Positions 37,791-46,094 of a stretch of DNA of 64,000 bases are shown here, in pieces. Both the position numbers and the translations under genes were made by a program. This stretch comes from Asanoa iriomotensis (GTDB lineage Bacteria; Actinomycetota; Actinomycetes; Mycobacteriales; Micromonosporaceae). How positions within the stretch are numbered: the stretch's first letter is position 1; each line of letters starts with the position of its first letter. The notes beneath the pieces were generated by a model. It did not search any database, was not told the origin of the DNA, and saw nothing but the letters and a program-made list of their open reading frames with translations. The DNA is taken from NCBI RefSeq assembly GCF_016862515.1, contig NZ_BONC01000030.1:35714-99713 (forward strand), written 5' to 3'.

Positions 37791-37808
37791 CCTGCGAACG
37801 TTTGCAGG
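37791..37808. promoter_or_regulatory. 18-base near-palindrome in a divergent intergenic region
   Basis: CCTGCGAAC (37791-37799) and GTTTGCAGG (37800-37808) are inverted repeats with one mismatch and no spacer, centred on CG. It lies 15 bases upstream of the BTAD/AAA regulator start and about 95 from the hydrolase start. It looks like an operator; the binding protein is unknown. Confidence 0.5.
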
Positions 37809-37902
37809 CGCGAGTGTACGCCCGGGGAAGTCGTCGTTCAGTGCCCGTCAAGTTGGCCTTCGTACGGTGGGCCCGACCAACGCCGAAGGGACGAGAACGA
37901 AC

Positions 37903-38703
37903 ATGACTACCACCCGACGCACACTGCTGGCCGGATCCGTCGCGGCCGCCGCCGGGACCCTGGTGGGAGCGCCCGCGGCGCAGGCCCACGGAGGGCGCGG
38001 GCCCAAGCCGACCGTCGTGCTCGTGCACGGCGCGTTCGCCGACGCCTCCGGCTGGAACGACGTCGCCGCGCGGCTGATCGCCGCCGGCTATCCGGTCATC
38101 GCGCCGGCCAACCCACTGCGCGGGGTGGCCTCCGACTCCGCCTACCTGGCCAGTGTCCTCGCCACGCTGCCCGGCCCGCTGGTGCTGGTCGCGCACTCGT
38201 ACGGCGGGATCGTCATCACCAACGCCGCGGTCGGCAACCCGGCGGTGAAGGCGCTGGTGTATGTGGCCGCCTTCGCGCCGGACGAGGGTGAGTCGCTGCT
38301 CGCGGTGCAGAGTCGCTTCCCCGGTACCGAGCTCACCGAGGCGGCACTGGACTTCCGTCCGTACTCCGCGGACCGGGTCGACGGCTACATCAAGAAGGAG
38401 AGCTTCCACGACGTGTTCGCGGGCGACCTGCGGCGGTCGACGACGGACTTCATGTGGGCGTCGCAGCGCCCGGCCGACGTCCAGACGCTGGGCGAACCGT
38501 CGGGCGTGCCGGCGTGGCGGACGATACCGTCCTGGTACCTGGTCGCCCGCGACGACAAGGTGATCCCGCCGGCGACGCAGCGGTTCATGGCCCAGCGGGC
38601 CGGCGCGACCGTCCGCGAGGTCCGCGCCTCGCACGTCGCGATGATCTCCCAGCCCGCCGCCGTGGCGGACCTCGTCGAACGCGCCGTTCGCGCAGGGAGC
38701 TGA
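37903..38703 (+). CDS. Tat-exported alpha/beta hydrolase
   Basis: This 266-residue protein begins with a twin-arginine signal (MTTTRRTLLAGSVAAAAGTL, cleavage near AQA), followed by an alpha/beta hydrolase fold: VVLVHGAFADASGW for the oxyanion region, nucleophile elbow VAHSYGG (Ser99) and a C-terminal ASHVAMISQP with the catalytic His. LVARDDKVIPPATQRFMA carries the acid. Relatives are annotated as esterases or non-heme haloperoxidase-like hydrolases. Two bases separate it from the DUF4188 gene, so they are co-transcribed. Confidence 0.9.
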   Translation: MTTTRRTLLAGSVAAAAGTLVGAPAAQAHGGRGPKPTVVLVHGAFADASGWNDVAARLIAAGYPVIAPANPLRGVASDSAYLASVLATLPGPLVLVAHSYGGIVITNAAVGNPAVKALVYVAAFAPDEGESLLAVQSRFPGTELTEAALDFRPYSADRVDGYIKKESFHDVFAGDLRRSTTDFMWASQRPADVQTLGEPSGVPAWRTIPSWYLVARDDKVIPPATQRFMAQRAGATVREVRASHVAMISQPAAVADLVERAVRAGS

Positions 38704-38705
38704 CG

Positions 38706-39212
38706 ATGCCCACCCGAGTCAACCGGCAGACCGTCGACCTGTCCGCCTATCCCGACCTGCTCGTCCTGTACCTCGGCATGCGCGTGAACCACATGTACGG
38801 GATCCGGACGTTCTTCAGCTTCGGCCGCAAGATCAGCCAATCGGTCGCGGGCAAGCCCGACGGACTGCTGCTGCACGAGCCCGTCTACTACTCGATCTTT
38901 CCGATGAACATGGGGATGCGGCAGTACTGGCGGGATCTGCCGTCGCTGCTCGCGTTCGCGCGCTCCGAGCCGCACCGGCAGTGGTGGCTCGATTTCCTGA
39001 AGGACTCCGGGGGCACGGGCTTCTGGCACGAGACGTATTCGGTGAAGGGCGGGATGGAGGCCGTCTACGACGACATACCCAAACCGTTCGGCTTCGGGCA
39101 GTTCGCGGGGCTGCAGCGGGCCCGCGGACCGATGTTCGGCTCGGCGGCCCGGCTGGGCCGCGCGGAGTCCGCCGGCGACCCGGCCGTGAGCGAGAAAGAG
39201 CTCTACGACTAG
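38706..39212 (+). CDS. DUF4188-family protein
   Basis: This 168-residue protein resembles DUF4188, a dimeric ferredoxin-like, monooxygenase-like family: LLVLYLGMRVNHMYGIRTFF (about 18-37), VYYSIFPMNMGMRQYWRDLP, and GGTGFWHETYSVKGGMEAVY (about 102-121) with the His-Glu typical of the group. The function is unknown; an aldoxime-dehydratase-like or monooxygenase role is speculative. It follows the Tat hydrolase by 2 bases and ends at a CTAG shared with the convergent MFS gene. Confidence 0.78.
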   Translation: MPTRVNRQTVDLSAYPDLLVLYLGMRVNHMYGIRTFFSFGRKISQSVAGKPDGLLLHEPVYYSIFPMNMGMRQYWRDLPSLLAFARSEPHRQWWLDFLKDSGGTGFWHETYSVKGGMEAVYDDIPKPFGFGQFAGLQRARGPMFGSAARLGRAESAGDPAVSEKELYD

Positions 39213-39844
39213 TAGGCCGGCGCCAGCCGTGGCATGTCGCGGCGGCCGCGCAGGGGTGAGAAGAACAGCCACAGCCCCGACGCGCAGCCGCCGACGACCG
39301 CCAGCCACAACGTGGCGCGGACGCCGCTGGCCGAACCCAGCGCGCCCGCGGTCACCGCACCGGCGCCGCTCACGAAGAAGTTGGCACTGCCGCTCCAGAG
39401 CACGCCGGCGAGCAGGATCGGGTGGTCGACCAGGGACGGCAGATAGGCCGGGTACGCGACGGAGAAGAGCACGCTCAGCACGCTGTTGGCCAGCGCCACC
39501 AGGTAGAGCTGCGCCAGCGTCAGCGTGCCGAGCCCGGCGGCGACGGGGATGGACCCGATCAGCGCGAGCCGCCCGAGGTCGGCCCACACCATGACGCGGC
39601 GCTTGCTCAGCCGCTCGACCAGGGCCCCGGCCGGCAGCGCCACGAGCAGGTAGGCGACGGTCACGGCCGCCGACAACAGCCCGACCTCGAACGTCGACGC
39701 GTCGAGCTCCAGCAGCGCCACCAACGGCAAGGCCAGCACGGTGATCTGCGACCCGACCTCACTGACCGTCTGACCGCTCCAGAGCAGCAGAAAATCCCGA
39801 TCCCGCCACGGCGGCCCCCGTCGACCCGTCACCGACCAGAGCAT
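39209..39844 (-). CDS. Internally deleted MFS transporter
   Basis: This 211-residue protein begins like a roughly 400-residue MFS_3 (EntS-type) exporter: DRDFLLLWSGQTVSEVGSQI, helices 1-5 and motif A LVERLSKRRVMVWADL. After AYPAYLPSLVDHPILLAGVL, however, it goes almost directly to what resembles the far C-terminus of such proteins (ATLWLAVVGGCASGLWLFFS, then PLRGRRDMP). About 180-200 residues covering helices 6-11 appear to be missing in frame. It may be non-functional or a half-size protein. The ATG at 39844 matches the family N-terminus. Confidence 0.7.
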   Translation of the reverse strand: MLWSVTGRRGPPWRDRDFLLLWSGQTVSEVGSQITVLALPLVALLELDASTFEVGLLSAAVTVAYLLVALPAGALVERLSKRRVMVWADLGRLALIGSIPVAAGLGTLTLAQLYLVALANSVLSVLFSVAYPAYLPSLVDHPILLAGVLWSGSANFFVSGAGAVTAGALGSASGVRATLWLAVVGGCASGLWLFFSPLRGRRDMPRLAPAY

Positions 39845-39889
39845 GCCAGACCCCCGTAGGCTCCATCCCGAGACGGAGGGGAGGCCGAG

Positions 39890-40564
39890 GTGGCCGAGAC
39901 GACGGTGGTCGAGGTGATGGCCGAGCTGGCCGCGCTCGAGGACCCGAAGATCCGTGAGGTGAACGAACGGCACGGCGACGACCACGGCGTGAACCTCGGC
40001 AAGCTCCGCGCCGTCGCCAAGCGGTTGAAAACCCAGCAGGACCTCGCCCGCGACCTCTGGCGCACCGGCGACACCGCGGCGCGGCTGCTGGCGATCCTGA
40101 TCTGCCGCCCGAAGGCCTTCTCGGGGGACGAGCTCGACACCATGCTGCGCGAGGCGCGCGTGCCCAAGGTGCACGAGTGGCTCGTCAGCTACGTCGTGAA
40201 GAAGAGCCCGCACGTCGAAGAGCTGCGGATGGCCTGGTTCGCGGATCCGGACCCGGTCGTCGCGAGCGCCGGCTGGGCCCTGACCACGGACCGCGTGGCG
40301 CGCAAGCCCGACGGCCTGGACCTGACCGGCCTGCTCGACGCCATCGAGACGGAGATGAAAGCGGCTCCGGACCGCCTGCAGTGGGCGATGAACCACTGCC
40401 TGGCCCAGATCGGCATCGAGCACGCCGCACACCGCCCCCGCGCGCTGGACATCGGCGAACGGCTGGAGGTGCTCAAGGACTACCCGACCTCGCCGGGTTG
40501 CACGTCCCCGTTCGCACCGATCTGGATCAACGAGATGGTCCGCCGCCAGCCAGGCCCGGCGTGA
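39890..40564 (+). CDS. DNA alkylation repair (AlkD-like HEAT) protein
   Basis: This 224-residue all-helical protein fits the wider DNA alkylation repair family: VMAELAALEDPKIREVNERH at the start, GVNLGKLRAVAKRLKTQQDL (about 33-52), DLWRTGDTAARLLAILIC, and a Trp-rich middle VPKVHEWLVSYVVKKSP. The WDxVD active-site pattern seen at 9264 is replaced by HEWLVSYVV, so glycosylase activity is doubtful. It is convergent with the 589-residue protein gene (10-base gap). Confidence 0.8.
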   Translation: MAETTVVEVMAELAALEDPKIREVNERHGDDHGVNLGKLRAVAKRLKTQQDLARDLWRTGDTAARLLAILICRPKAFSGDELDTMLREARVPKVHEWLVSYVVKKSPHVEELRMAWFADPDPVVASAGWALTTDRVARKPDGLDLTGLLDAIETEMKAAPDRLQWAMNHCLAQIGIEHAAHRPRALDIGERLEVLKDYPTSPGCTSPFAPIWINEMVRRQPGPA

Positions 40565-40574
40565 CGGCCGGGGT

Positions 40575-42344
40575 TCAGGTCGGCCAGGCGTAGCCGAGTC
40601 GCTCGGCGTCCTCGTGGCGTCCGCCGACGACGGTCGCATGGATTTTCGGGTCCGCGTTCCGCAACCGCTCGACGATGTGGTCGGCCTGGGCGATGGGCGG
40701 CGTCTCGTCGACCGGGATCGCCAGTTCGAACTGCAGCCACGGCTCGTCGTCGGTGAAGGTCTCTTCGGGATAGGAGAAGCCGAGCCGCACCCGGAGTGGT
40801 TCGTCGCCTTGGGCCGTGACCCAGCCCAGATGACACTGCCATCGGGTGAGGACACCGGGTGCGGCGGTCAGCCGCTCGCGGAGCAGCCGGGCCACCGTCC
40901 TGGCCGGCCACTCCCAGCTGTGGTCGCTCTCCGCCTCGGCGATCGTGGCGTCGTATTCCGCCGCGTCGACGTGGACCTCGGGTGGAGCCTCCGCGCGGGT
41001 GTGTCCGCGCCAGTCCCGCCACACCACAGTGTCGCCCTCGCGCACGACCGTGACGTACAGGGCCCCGCAGCACCCCTCGGTGCAGTACGCCTCGGCCAGC
41101 CGGACCTCGTGCGGCTCGGCCGTCGCGCGCAGTCGGCCCGTCGCGAGCAGGGTCTCGGGCGCGAACGGCGGTCCCTTGTCGAACGCCGCCGCGACGACCG
41201 GCCGCCCGTCGACGAGCAGCCGTGTTTCGACACTGCCCCTCCGGAGCGGATCGCCCGCCACCACGTGGACCTGGAGGCGTGCCGCGCGGTCCTCGACGGC
41301 CGCGATGGCGGCCCGCGCCCACGACGCTCGGTGCCGCGTGAGCGGATCCGGTGAGCACAGCGCCTTTCTGAGGACGTCCTGCCACCCGTCCTGGCGCACC
41401 GTCTCCCGCAGTTGGGAGAGCGTCTTCTCGCGCTCGCCCGCGTCCCAGTCCAGACCGGCCGCGTACCCGGTCCGCAGGTCGTCGATGAGGGACACGATCA
41501 TCGCCAGCCGCTCCATCGACGCCGGCAGTCCGGCGGCGTGGCGGGCCATCCCCACATAGCCGTGCCGGGCGCCGGCATAGCTGGTCAGTTGGGTGCGGTA
41601 GTCGTTCGGCGTGACCATCGCCAGCAGGAGCCGTCCGGCCTGGTCGGCGACCTGTTCCTCGACGTCGGTCTCCGCCAGCGCCTCCGCCAGCGACACGGTC
41701 TCGGCGACCTCTCGTGCCAGCGTCGCGCTCATCTCCTCGCCGCCGACCGCGTTCCGGCGCAACCAGACGACGGCATCCGGACCGCCACGCTGGCACAACG
41801 CCGCGATCGCGCTGTCCCTCGTCGATCGTTGCGACCGTTCGGCCAACCAGATCAGGTCCGGCACGGCACCGTCGTGCGCGGCGATCGCCCGCACCGCGAG
41901 GGTCCCGAAGTAGTCGAGCAGCCCGATCGTCCTGATGACGGGAATGTCCTCGGGCCGGCCGGTCGCGACCAGCAGGGCGAGACCCACGAGCACCGGGCGA
42001 CGGTCAGTGCCGTTCCGGACCAGCCACCTGCCGGTCTCTCGTGCGCGCTCGGCGTCGGCCGGCCGGTGTCTGTCCAGCTTGGACTCGACCGTCCACGACG
42101 GAAGGTCGAGACGGGTCAGGTCATCGTGCAGGGAGCGGACGGACGCTGCCGGGTCGGCGAAGTGCGCGTCGAGGACGGCCCGCAGCTTCTTCGGCCGTTT
42201 GCCGGTCGGGAGGTCGGGCTGGGCACCGTCATCGGGATAGGGGTGGCCGCCGCGCGACAGCGGGGCATCGGGACGCTCGTCATGCAGGCGCGCCGCGTGA
42301 TCGAACAAAGGCACGAGCGTCCTGCGCTCGTCGGCCGCGCTCAC
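40575..42344 (-). CDS. Large uncharacterised protein with HEAT-like and C-terminal conserved domain
   Basis: This 589-residue cytoplasmic protein has no signal or membrane segment. Residues about 50-350 are helical and HEAT-like (PEDIPVIRTIGLLDYFGTLA, STRDSAIAALCQRGGPDAVV). The C-terminal part (about 370-589) has a distinct conserved-looking block, LRATAEPHEVRLAEAYCTEG with the adjacent Cys pair of EGCCGALYV, and WEWPARTVARLLRERL. I do not recognise a named family. The nuclease gene lies 52 bases upstream on the same strand, so they may be co-expressed. Confidence 0.7.
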   Translation of the reverse strand: MSAADERRTLVPLFDHAARLHDERPDAPLSRGGHPYPDDGAQPDLPTGKRPKKLRAVLDAHFADPAASVRSLHDDLTRLDLPSWTVESKLDRHRPADAERARETGRWLVRNGTDRRPVLVGLALLVATGRPEDIPVIRTIGLLDYFGTLAVRAIAAHDGAVPDLIWLAERSQRSTRDSAIAALCQRGGPDAVVWLRRNAVGGEEMSATLAREVAETVSLAEALAETDVEEQVADQAGRLLLAMVTPNDYRTQLTSYAGARHGYVGMARHAAGLPASMERLAMIVSLIDDLRTGYAAGLDWDAGEREKTLSQLRETVRQDGWQDVLRKALCSPDPLTRHRASWARAAIAAVEDRAARLQVHVVAGDPLRRGSVETRLLVDGRPVVAAAFDKGPPFAPETLLATGRLRATAEPHEVRLAEAYCTEGCCGALYVTVVREGDTVVWRDWRGHTRAEAPPEVHVDAAEYDATIAEAESDHSWEWPARTVARLLRERLTAAPGVLTRWQCHLGWVTAQGDEPLRVRLGFSYPEETFTDDEPWLQFELAIPVDETPPIAQADHIVERLRNADPKIHATVVGGRHEDAERLGYAWPT

Positions 42345-42396
42345 CGGCGGGCGGCGGACTCGATTCTCTCAACCATGTTGATCACTCTAGCGCGGG

Positions 42397-43239
42397 TCAC
42401 AGCCGCACGTCGTCCAGGGTGTGCAGTTCGACGGGCTGCGCGTCCTCGGCGTCGCGGCTCGGTGGTTCGGTCGGGTCGTGGTCGCGCAGGGTGCCGAAGG
42501 CCACGCCCGTCAGGGCTTCGACGTGCCGGACCTGGGTCTGGTACGTGCGGTACGGGCCCAGCGGTGGCTCCTCGGCGGCCCGTTCGAGGTTGCCGAGGAG
42601 GTCGGTCTGCTCCAGGAGGTAGGCCGTCGCGTGGAGCGCCTCCGTGGTGGCGACCGCGACGATCTTCCAGAAACCGCGGGGGAGGGGCACGCCGCGGTAG
42701 ACGGGGTCGTCGGGCCGCAAGACGGGTCCGGTGTAGACGTTCGCGCGCAGGCGGTGGTCGGCGACCTTGTCGAGGATGTAGTCCTCCAGGCCCTGCCACG
42801 TGGTGTTGTTCTGGTTGAAGTCGCGGTGCTGCGGCGCGCAGTTGGTGAAGTGGTACGTGTCGGCGACCGCGGCGGCCGCCTCCGCGGTGGTGTCGCCCCA
42901 GAGCATGTCCGCGCGGCGCGTGAGGTGGCCCCGGTCGAGGTCGTTCCCCGAGTAGAGGTCGTTGCCGGTCTGCGCCGCCGCGGGCAGGCGCGGGTCGATG
43001 ATCCATCGGTCGCCGGCCGAGACCTGGCTGAACCGGTGGCGACCGTCGAGGTTGGCCGCGCTGTAGATCGCGAGCCGGCGCCGTGCGTGCAGGACGACGG
43101 TGAAATGGTGATAGCGCAGCACCCCGTCGGGCGCGGCGGGCCCGACCGCGACGCCCGCGGGGTCGACCGTCGGCAGCGGCAGGTCGTGGCCGAGGAAGCT
43201 CGGGTCGAAACCCCGCCGGTCGGTGTAGTCCTGGTCCAC
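42397..43239 (-). CDS. DNA/RNA non-specific endonuclease (NUC1/DRGH type), non-secreted
   Basis: This 280-residue protein has the beta-beta-alpha-metal nuclease motif DRGH (102-105; His105 is the general base) after GNDLYSGND, the metal-ligand region TYHFTNCAPQHRDFNQNN (about 126-143; Asn ligand) and the conserved VYTGPVLR. Family members cut DNA and RNA with Mg2+. Most are secreted or periplasmic; here the N-terminus (MDQDYTDRRGFDPSFLGHDL) is not a signal peptide, so it should be cytoplasmic and would need control. It lies directly upstream of the 589-residue protein gene. Confidence 0.9.
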   Translation of the reverse strand: MDQDYTDRRGFDPSFLGHDLPLPTVDPAGVAVGPAAPDGVLRYHHFTVVLHARRRLAIYSAANLDGRHRFSQVSAGDRWIIDPRLPAAAQTGNDLYSGNDLDRGHLTRRADMLWGDTTAEAAAAVADTYHFTNCAPQHRDFNQNNTTWQGLEDYILDKVADHRLRANVYTGPVLRPDDPVYRGVPLPRGFWKIVAVATTEALHATAYLLEQTDLLGNLERAAEEPPLGPYRTYQTQVRHVEALTGVAFGTLRDHDPTEPPSRDAEDAQPVELHTLDDVRL

Positions 43240-43340
43240 GAGCAGCAGCGTAAGCCGCTCGGCCGGCGGATCCCGCCGAGGTGCGCGAACCCGACGGAAA
43301 TGCGGTTGGACCGCGCTCGGCCGGTTACTACTGTGCGGTG

Positions 43341-44036
43341 ATGCTCTCGCGATCCCTGACGGTGACGTACGACGCGCACGATCCCGACCGCCTCGCCCGG
43401 TTCTGGGGCGGCCTGCTCGGGCGGGAGGTCGTCGGCGGCGCGTTCCTGCCCGGCGACGAAACCCAGGTGGGCCTCCGGTTCGTCGCGAGCCAGGCCGCGA
43501 AGAAAGCCGGCCCGAGCTACCTGCACCTGCACCTGACCAGCGCTACCGCAGACGACCAGGAAGGCCGGGTCGCGCGGGCGCTGGAGCTCGGCGGCAGCCA
43601 CCTCGACGTCGGGCAGCGGCCCGAGGAGGGCCACATCGTCCTGGCCGACCCCGAGGGCAACGCGTTCTGCGTGATCGAGCCTGGCAACAACTTCCTCGCG
43701 GGGTGCGGCCTGCTCGGGGAGATCGCCTGCGACGGTGGGCGCGAGGTCGGCGTCTTCTGGAGCGAGGCGATGGGCTGGCCGCTCGTGTGGGACCAGGACG
43801 ACGAGACCGCCATCCAGTCACCGCACGGCGGCACGAAGGTCGCGTGGGGCGGCTCGCCCGACGCGCCGAAGGACGGGCGCAACCAGCAGTTGTTCGACAT
43901 CGCACCGGCCGGCGGCGACCAGCGGGCCGAGGTCGACCGGTTCGTCGCCCTGGGTGCCACCCGGGTCGAGGTCGGCCCGGACGGCGCGGTGATGCTGGCC
44001 GACCCCGGCGGCAACGAGTTCCGCGTAACGACCTGA
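43341..44036 (+). CDS. VOC-superfamily protein with two glyoxalase-like modules
   Basis: This 231-residue protein has two glyoxalase/bleomycin-resistance-like modules. Module 1 runs from LTVTYDAHDPDRLARFWGGL to VLADPEGNAFCVIE, and module 2 from REVGVFWSEAMGWPLVWDQD to MLADPGGNEFRVTT. The repeated LADPxGNxFxV strand with its acidic residue is the usual metal or ligand site. Such proteins act as dioxygenases, isomerases or antibiotic binders. The ATG at 43341 matches the family start. Confidence 0.85.
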   Translation: MLSRSLTVTYDAHDPDRLARFWGGLLGREVVGGAFLPGDETQVGLRFVASQAAKKAGPSYLHLHLTSATADDQEGRVARALELGGSHLDVGQRPEEGHIVLADPEGNAFCVIEPGNNFLAGCGLLGEIACDGGREVGVFWSEAMGWPLVWDQDDETAIQSPHGGTKVAWGGSPDAPKDGRNQQLFDIAPAGGDQRAEVDRFVALGATRVEVGPDGAVMLADPGGNEFRVTT

Positions 44037-44055
44037 GCCGGCAGATTGCGGTCTG

Positions 44056-44083
44056 TTTACGAGCGTCACGGATACGCTATCGT
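44056..44083 (+). promoter_or_regulatory. Candidate promoter with overlapping palindrome, acyl-CoA dehydrogenase operon
   Basis: TTTACG (44056-44061), a 16-base spacer and TATCGT (44078-44083) resemble -35/-10 elements. GATACGCTATC (44071-44081) is a perfect palindrome around one base triplet overlapping the -10, where a repressor such as the nearby PaaX-type protein could act. The match is moderate. Confidence 0.35.
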
Positions 44084-44124
44084 TAGTCCCGCCCGTACGC
44101 GCCGACCGGCGATGGAGGGACGCG

Positions 44125-45261
44125 GTGGCCGAGTTCCGTCTGAGCGCCGAGCACCAGCGCTTCGCGACCTGGGCCCGGGCGACGGCGGCCGAGCACATCG
44201 CCCCGCTCGCGAGACACGACGGCCGCGTCAACCGCCCACTGCTGCGGGAGATGGGCGCGCGCGGGCTGCTCCGCGCCGTCTTCGGCGGCACCGCCGAGCC
44301 CGACCAGGCCGCGGCATTACAGCTCTGCCTCCTGCGCGAGGCGATCGCCCAGGTCAGCGGCGAGGCCGAGACCGCCCTCGCGCTCCAGGGCCTCGGCAGC
44401 TATCCCATCCTGCAGTCCGGCACCCGTGACCTGGCGGCCAGGTGGATCCCGCCGATAGCAGCGGGCGAAGCGGTGGCGGCGTTCGCCCTCTCCGAGCCCG
44501 GCGCCGGCTCCGACGCGGCGGCCCTGGAGCTCAGAGCCGAGCCCGACGGCCAGGGCTGGCGTCTCACCGGCGAGAAGACCTGGATCTCCAACGCGCCCGA
44601 CGCCGACATCTACTCCGTGTTCGCCCGCACGACCCCCGGCACGCGGAGCAAGGGCGTCACGGCGTTCGCGGTCCCCGGCGACAGCGCCGGCCTCACCGGC
44701 GAGCCGATCGACATGCTCTCGCCACACCCCATCGGACACCTGACCTTCGACGGCGTACGCGTCGGCCCGGAGTCGGTGCTGGGCGAGGTCGACGACGGCT
44801 TCGCGGTCGCGATGCGCACCCTGGACCTGTTCCGCCCCAGCGTCGGCGCGTACGCGGTCGGCATGGCGCAAGCGGCCCTCGACACGACCGTGGAGCACGT
44901 GAAGACCCGCCAGGTCCACGGCGCACCCCTGGCCCGCCAGCAGGCCGTGGCCCACCGGATCGCCGACATGGTCGCGCAGCTCGAAGCCGGCCGCCTGCTC
45001 GTCTACGCCGCCGCGGCCGCCTACGACGCCGGTGACGAGCCGCAGGAGCAGACCAGACGGTCCGCGATCGCCAAGCTGTTCGCCACCGAGGCGGCGCAGC
45101 AGATCGTCGACGGCTGCGTACAACTGCACGGTGCCGTGGCCCTGCGCAGTGGTCACCTGCTGGAGCAGCTCTACCGCGACGTCCGGTCGCTGCGCATCTA
45201 CGAAGGCGCCTCCGAGATCCAGCGCACCATCATCGCCCGCGAGGTGATCGGCATCAGATGA
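44125..45261 (+). CDS. Acyl-CoA dehydrogenase (anthranilate-type CoA pathway)
   Basis: This 378-residue flavoenzyme has AFALSEPGAGSDAAALELRA (about 122-141) for flavin and substrate binding, WISNAPDADIYSVFAR, and the C-terminal RIYEGASEIQRTIIAREVIG with the region of the catalytic glutamate. It would oxidise an alicyclic or acyl-CoA intermediate in a beta-oxidation-like step. GGAGGG precedes the GTG start. It is the first of four genes joined by 4-base stop/start overlaps (dehydrogenase, hydratase, SDR, RidA), matching the lower part of the CoA-dependent 2-aminobenzoate pathway. Confidence 0.93.
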   Translation: MAEFRLSAEHQRFATWARATAAEHIAPLARHDGRVNRPLLREMGARGLLRAVFGGTAEPDQAAALQLCLLREAIAQVSGEAETALALQGLGSYPILQSGTRDLAARWIPPIAAGEAVAAFALSEPGAGSDAAALELRAEPDGQGWRLTGEKTWISNAPDADIYSVFARTTPGTRSKGVTAFAVPGDSAGLTGEPIDMLSPHPIGHLTFDGVRVGPESVLGEVDDGFAVAMRTLDLFRPSVGAYAVGMAQAALDTTVEHVKTRQVHGAPLARQQAVAHRIADMVAQLEAGRLLVYAAAAAYDAGDEPQEQTRRSAIAKLFATEAAQQIVDGCVQLHGAVALRSGHLLEQLYRDVRSLRIYEGASEIQRTIIAREVIGIR

Positions 45262-46094
45262 CCAACCCTTACCGGTTCCACGCCTCGCCCCGGCTGACCA
45301 CGTCGTGGGCGCATTTCCGGTTCGCCAAGGCCGACGGGGTCGCCACCGTCACGCTGGACCGGCCGGAGAAGCTCAACCCGCTGACCTTCGAGAGCTACGC
45401 CGACCTGCGCGACCTGCTGGCCGAGCTGCCGCACCACCAGGACGTCCGCGCGCTGGTCATCCGCGGCGAGGGCAAGGGCTTCTGCGGCGGCGGCGACGTC
45501 AACGAGATCATCGGCGAGCTCGTCAAGATGGAACCCCGCGACCTGATGCGGTTCACGAAGATGACCGGCGACGTGATCCGGGCGATGCGCGAATGCCCGA
45601 TCCCGATCATCAGCGCGGTGCACGGCATCGCCGCGGGCGCCGGTGCGGTGGTCGCGTTGGCGTCGGACTTCCGGGTGGTGAGCACGTCCGGCCGGTTCGC
45701 GTTCCTGTTCACCAAGGTCGGGCTCTCCGGCGGCGACATGGGCGCCGCCTACCTCCTGCCGCGGGTGGTCGGCCTCGGCCGGGCCACCGAGCTGCTCATG
45801 CTCGGCACCACGATCGATTCGGCGACCGCCGACCGGTACGGCCTGGCCTCCCGGCTCGTGGCCGACGACGAGCTCGACGCCGCGGTGGCCGACCTCGCCC
45901 GCACGCTCGCCGACGGCCCGACGCTCGCCCTCGCGCAGACCAAGTCCCTGCTCACCCGCGAGCTGGACATGCCGATGTCGGCGGCGATGGAGCTCGACGC
46001 GATGACCCAGGCGCTCCTGATGACCACCCAGGACCACGCGGAGTTCCACGCCGCGTTCAACGAGAAGCGGCCGCCGCGCTGGCAGGGCCGATGA
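45258..46094 (+). CDS. Enoyl-CoA hydratase/isomerase
   Basis: This 278-residue crotonase-fold protein has VATVTLDRPEKLNPLTFESY (about 29-48), the oxyanion-hole RGEGKGFCGGGDVNEI and the second loop HGIAAGAGAVVALASDFRVV (about 122-141). It would hydrate or hydrolyse an unsaturated CoA ester made by the preceding dehydrogenase. Its ATG lies within the upstream stop (ATGA), and its own stop overlaps the SDR start, showing tight translational coupling. Confidence 0.93.
   Translation: MTNPYRFHASPRLTTSWAHFRFAKADGVATVTLDRPEKLNPLTFESYADLRDLLAELPHHQDVRALVIRGEGKGFCGGGDVNEIIGELVKMEPRDLMRFTKMTGDVIRAMRECPIPIISAVHGIAAGAGAVVALASDFRVVSTSGRFAFLFTKVGLSGGDMGAAYLLPRVVGLGRATELLMLGTTIDSATADRYGLASRLVADDELDAAVADLARTLADGPTLALAQTKSLLTRELDMPMSAAMELDAMTQALLMTTQDHAEFHAAFNEKRPPRWQGR

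Noticed and set aside
34720..38703. A 1327-codon plus-strand open frame antisense to the BTAD/AAA regulator
   Set aside because: It is a shadow of GC-rich coding DNA: only its last about 266 codons (the Tat hydrolase from 37903) show protein family features. The rest is Arg/Gly/Pro-rich with no motif.
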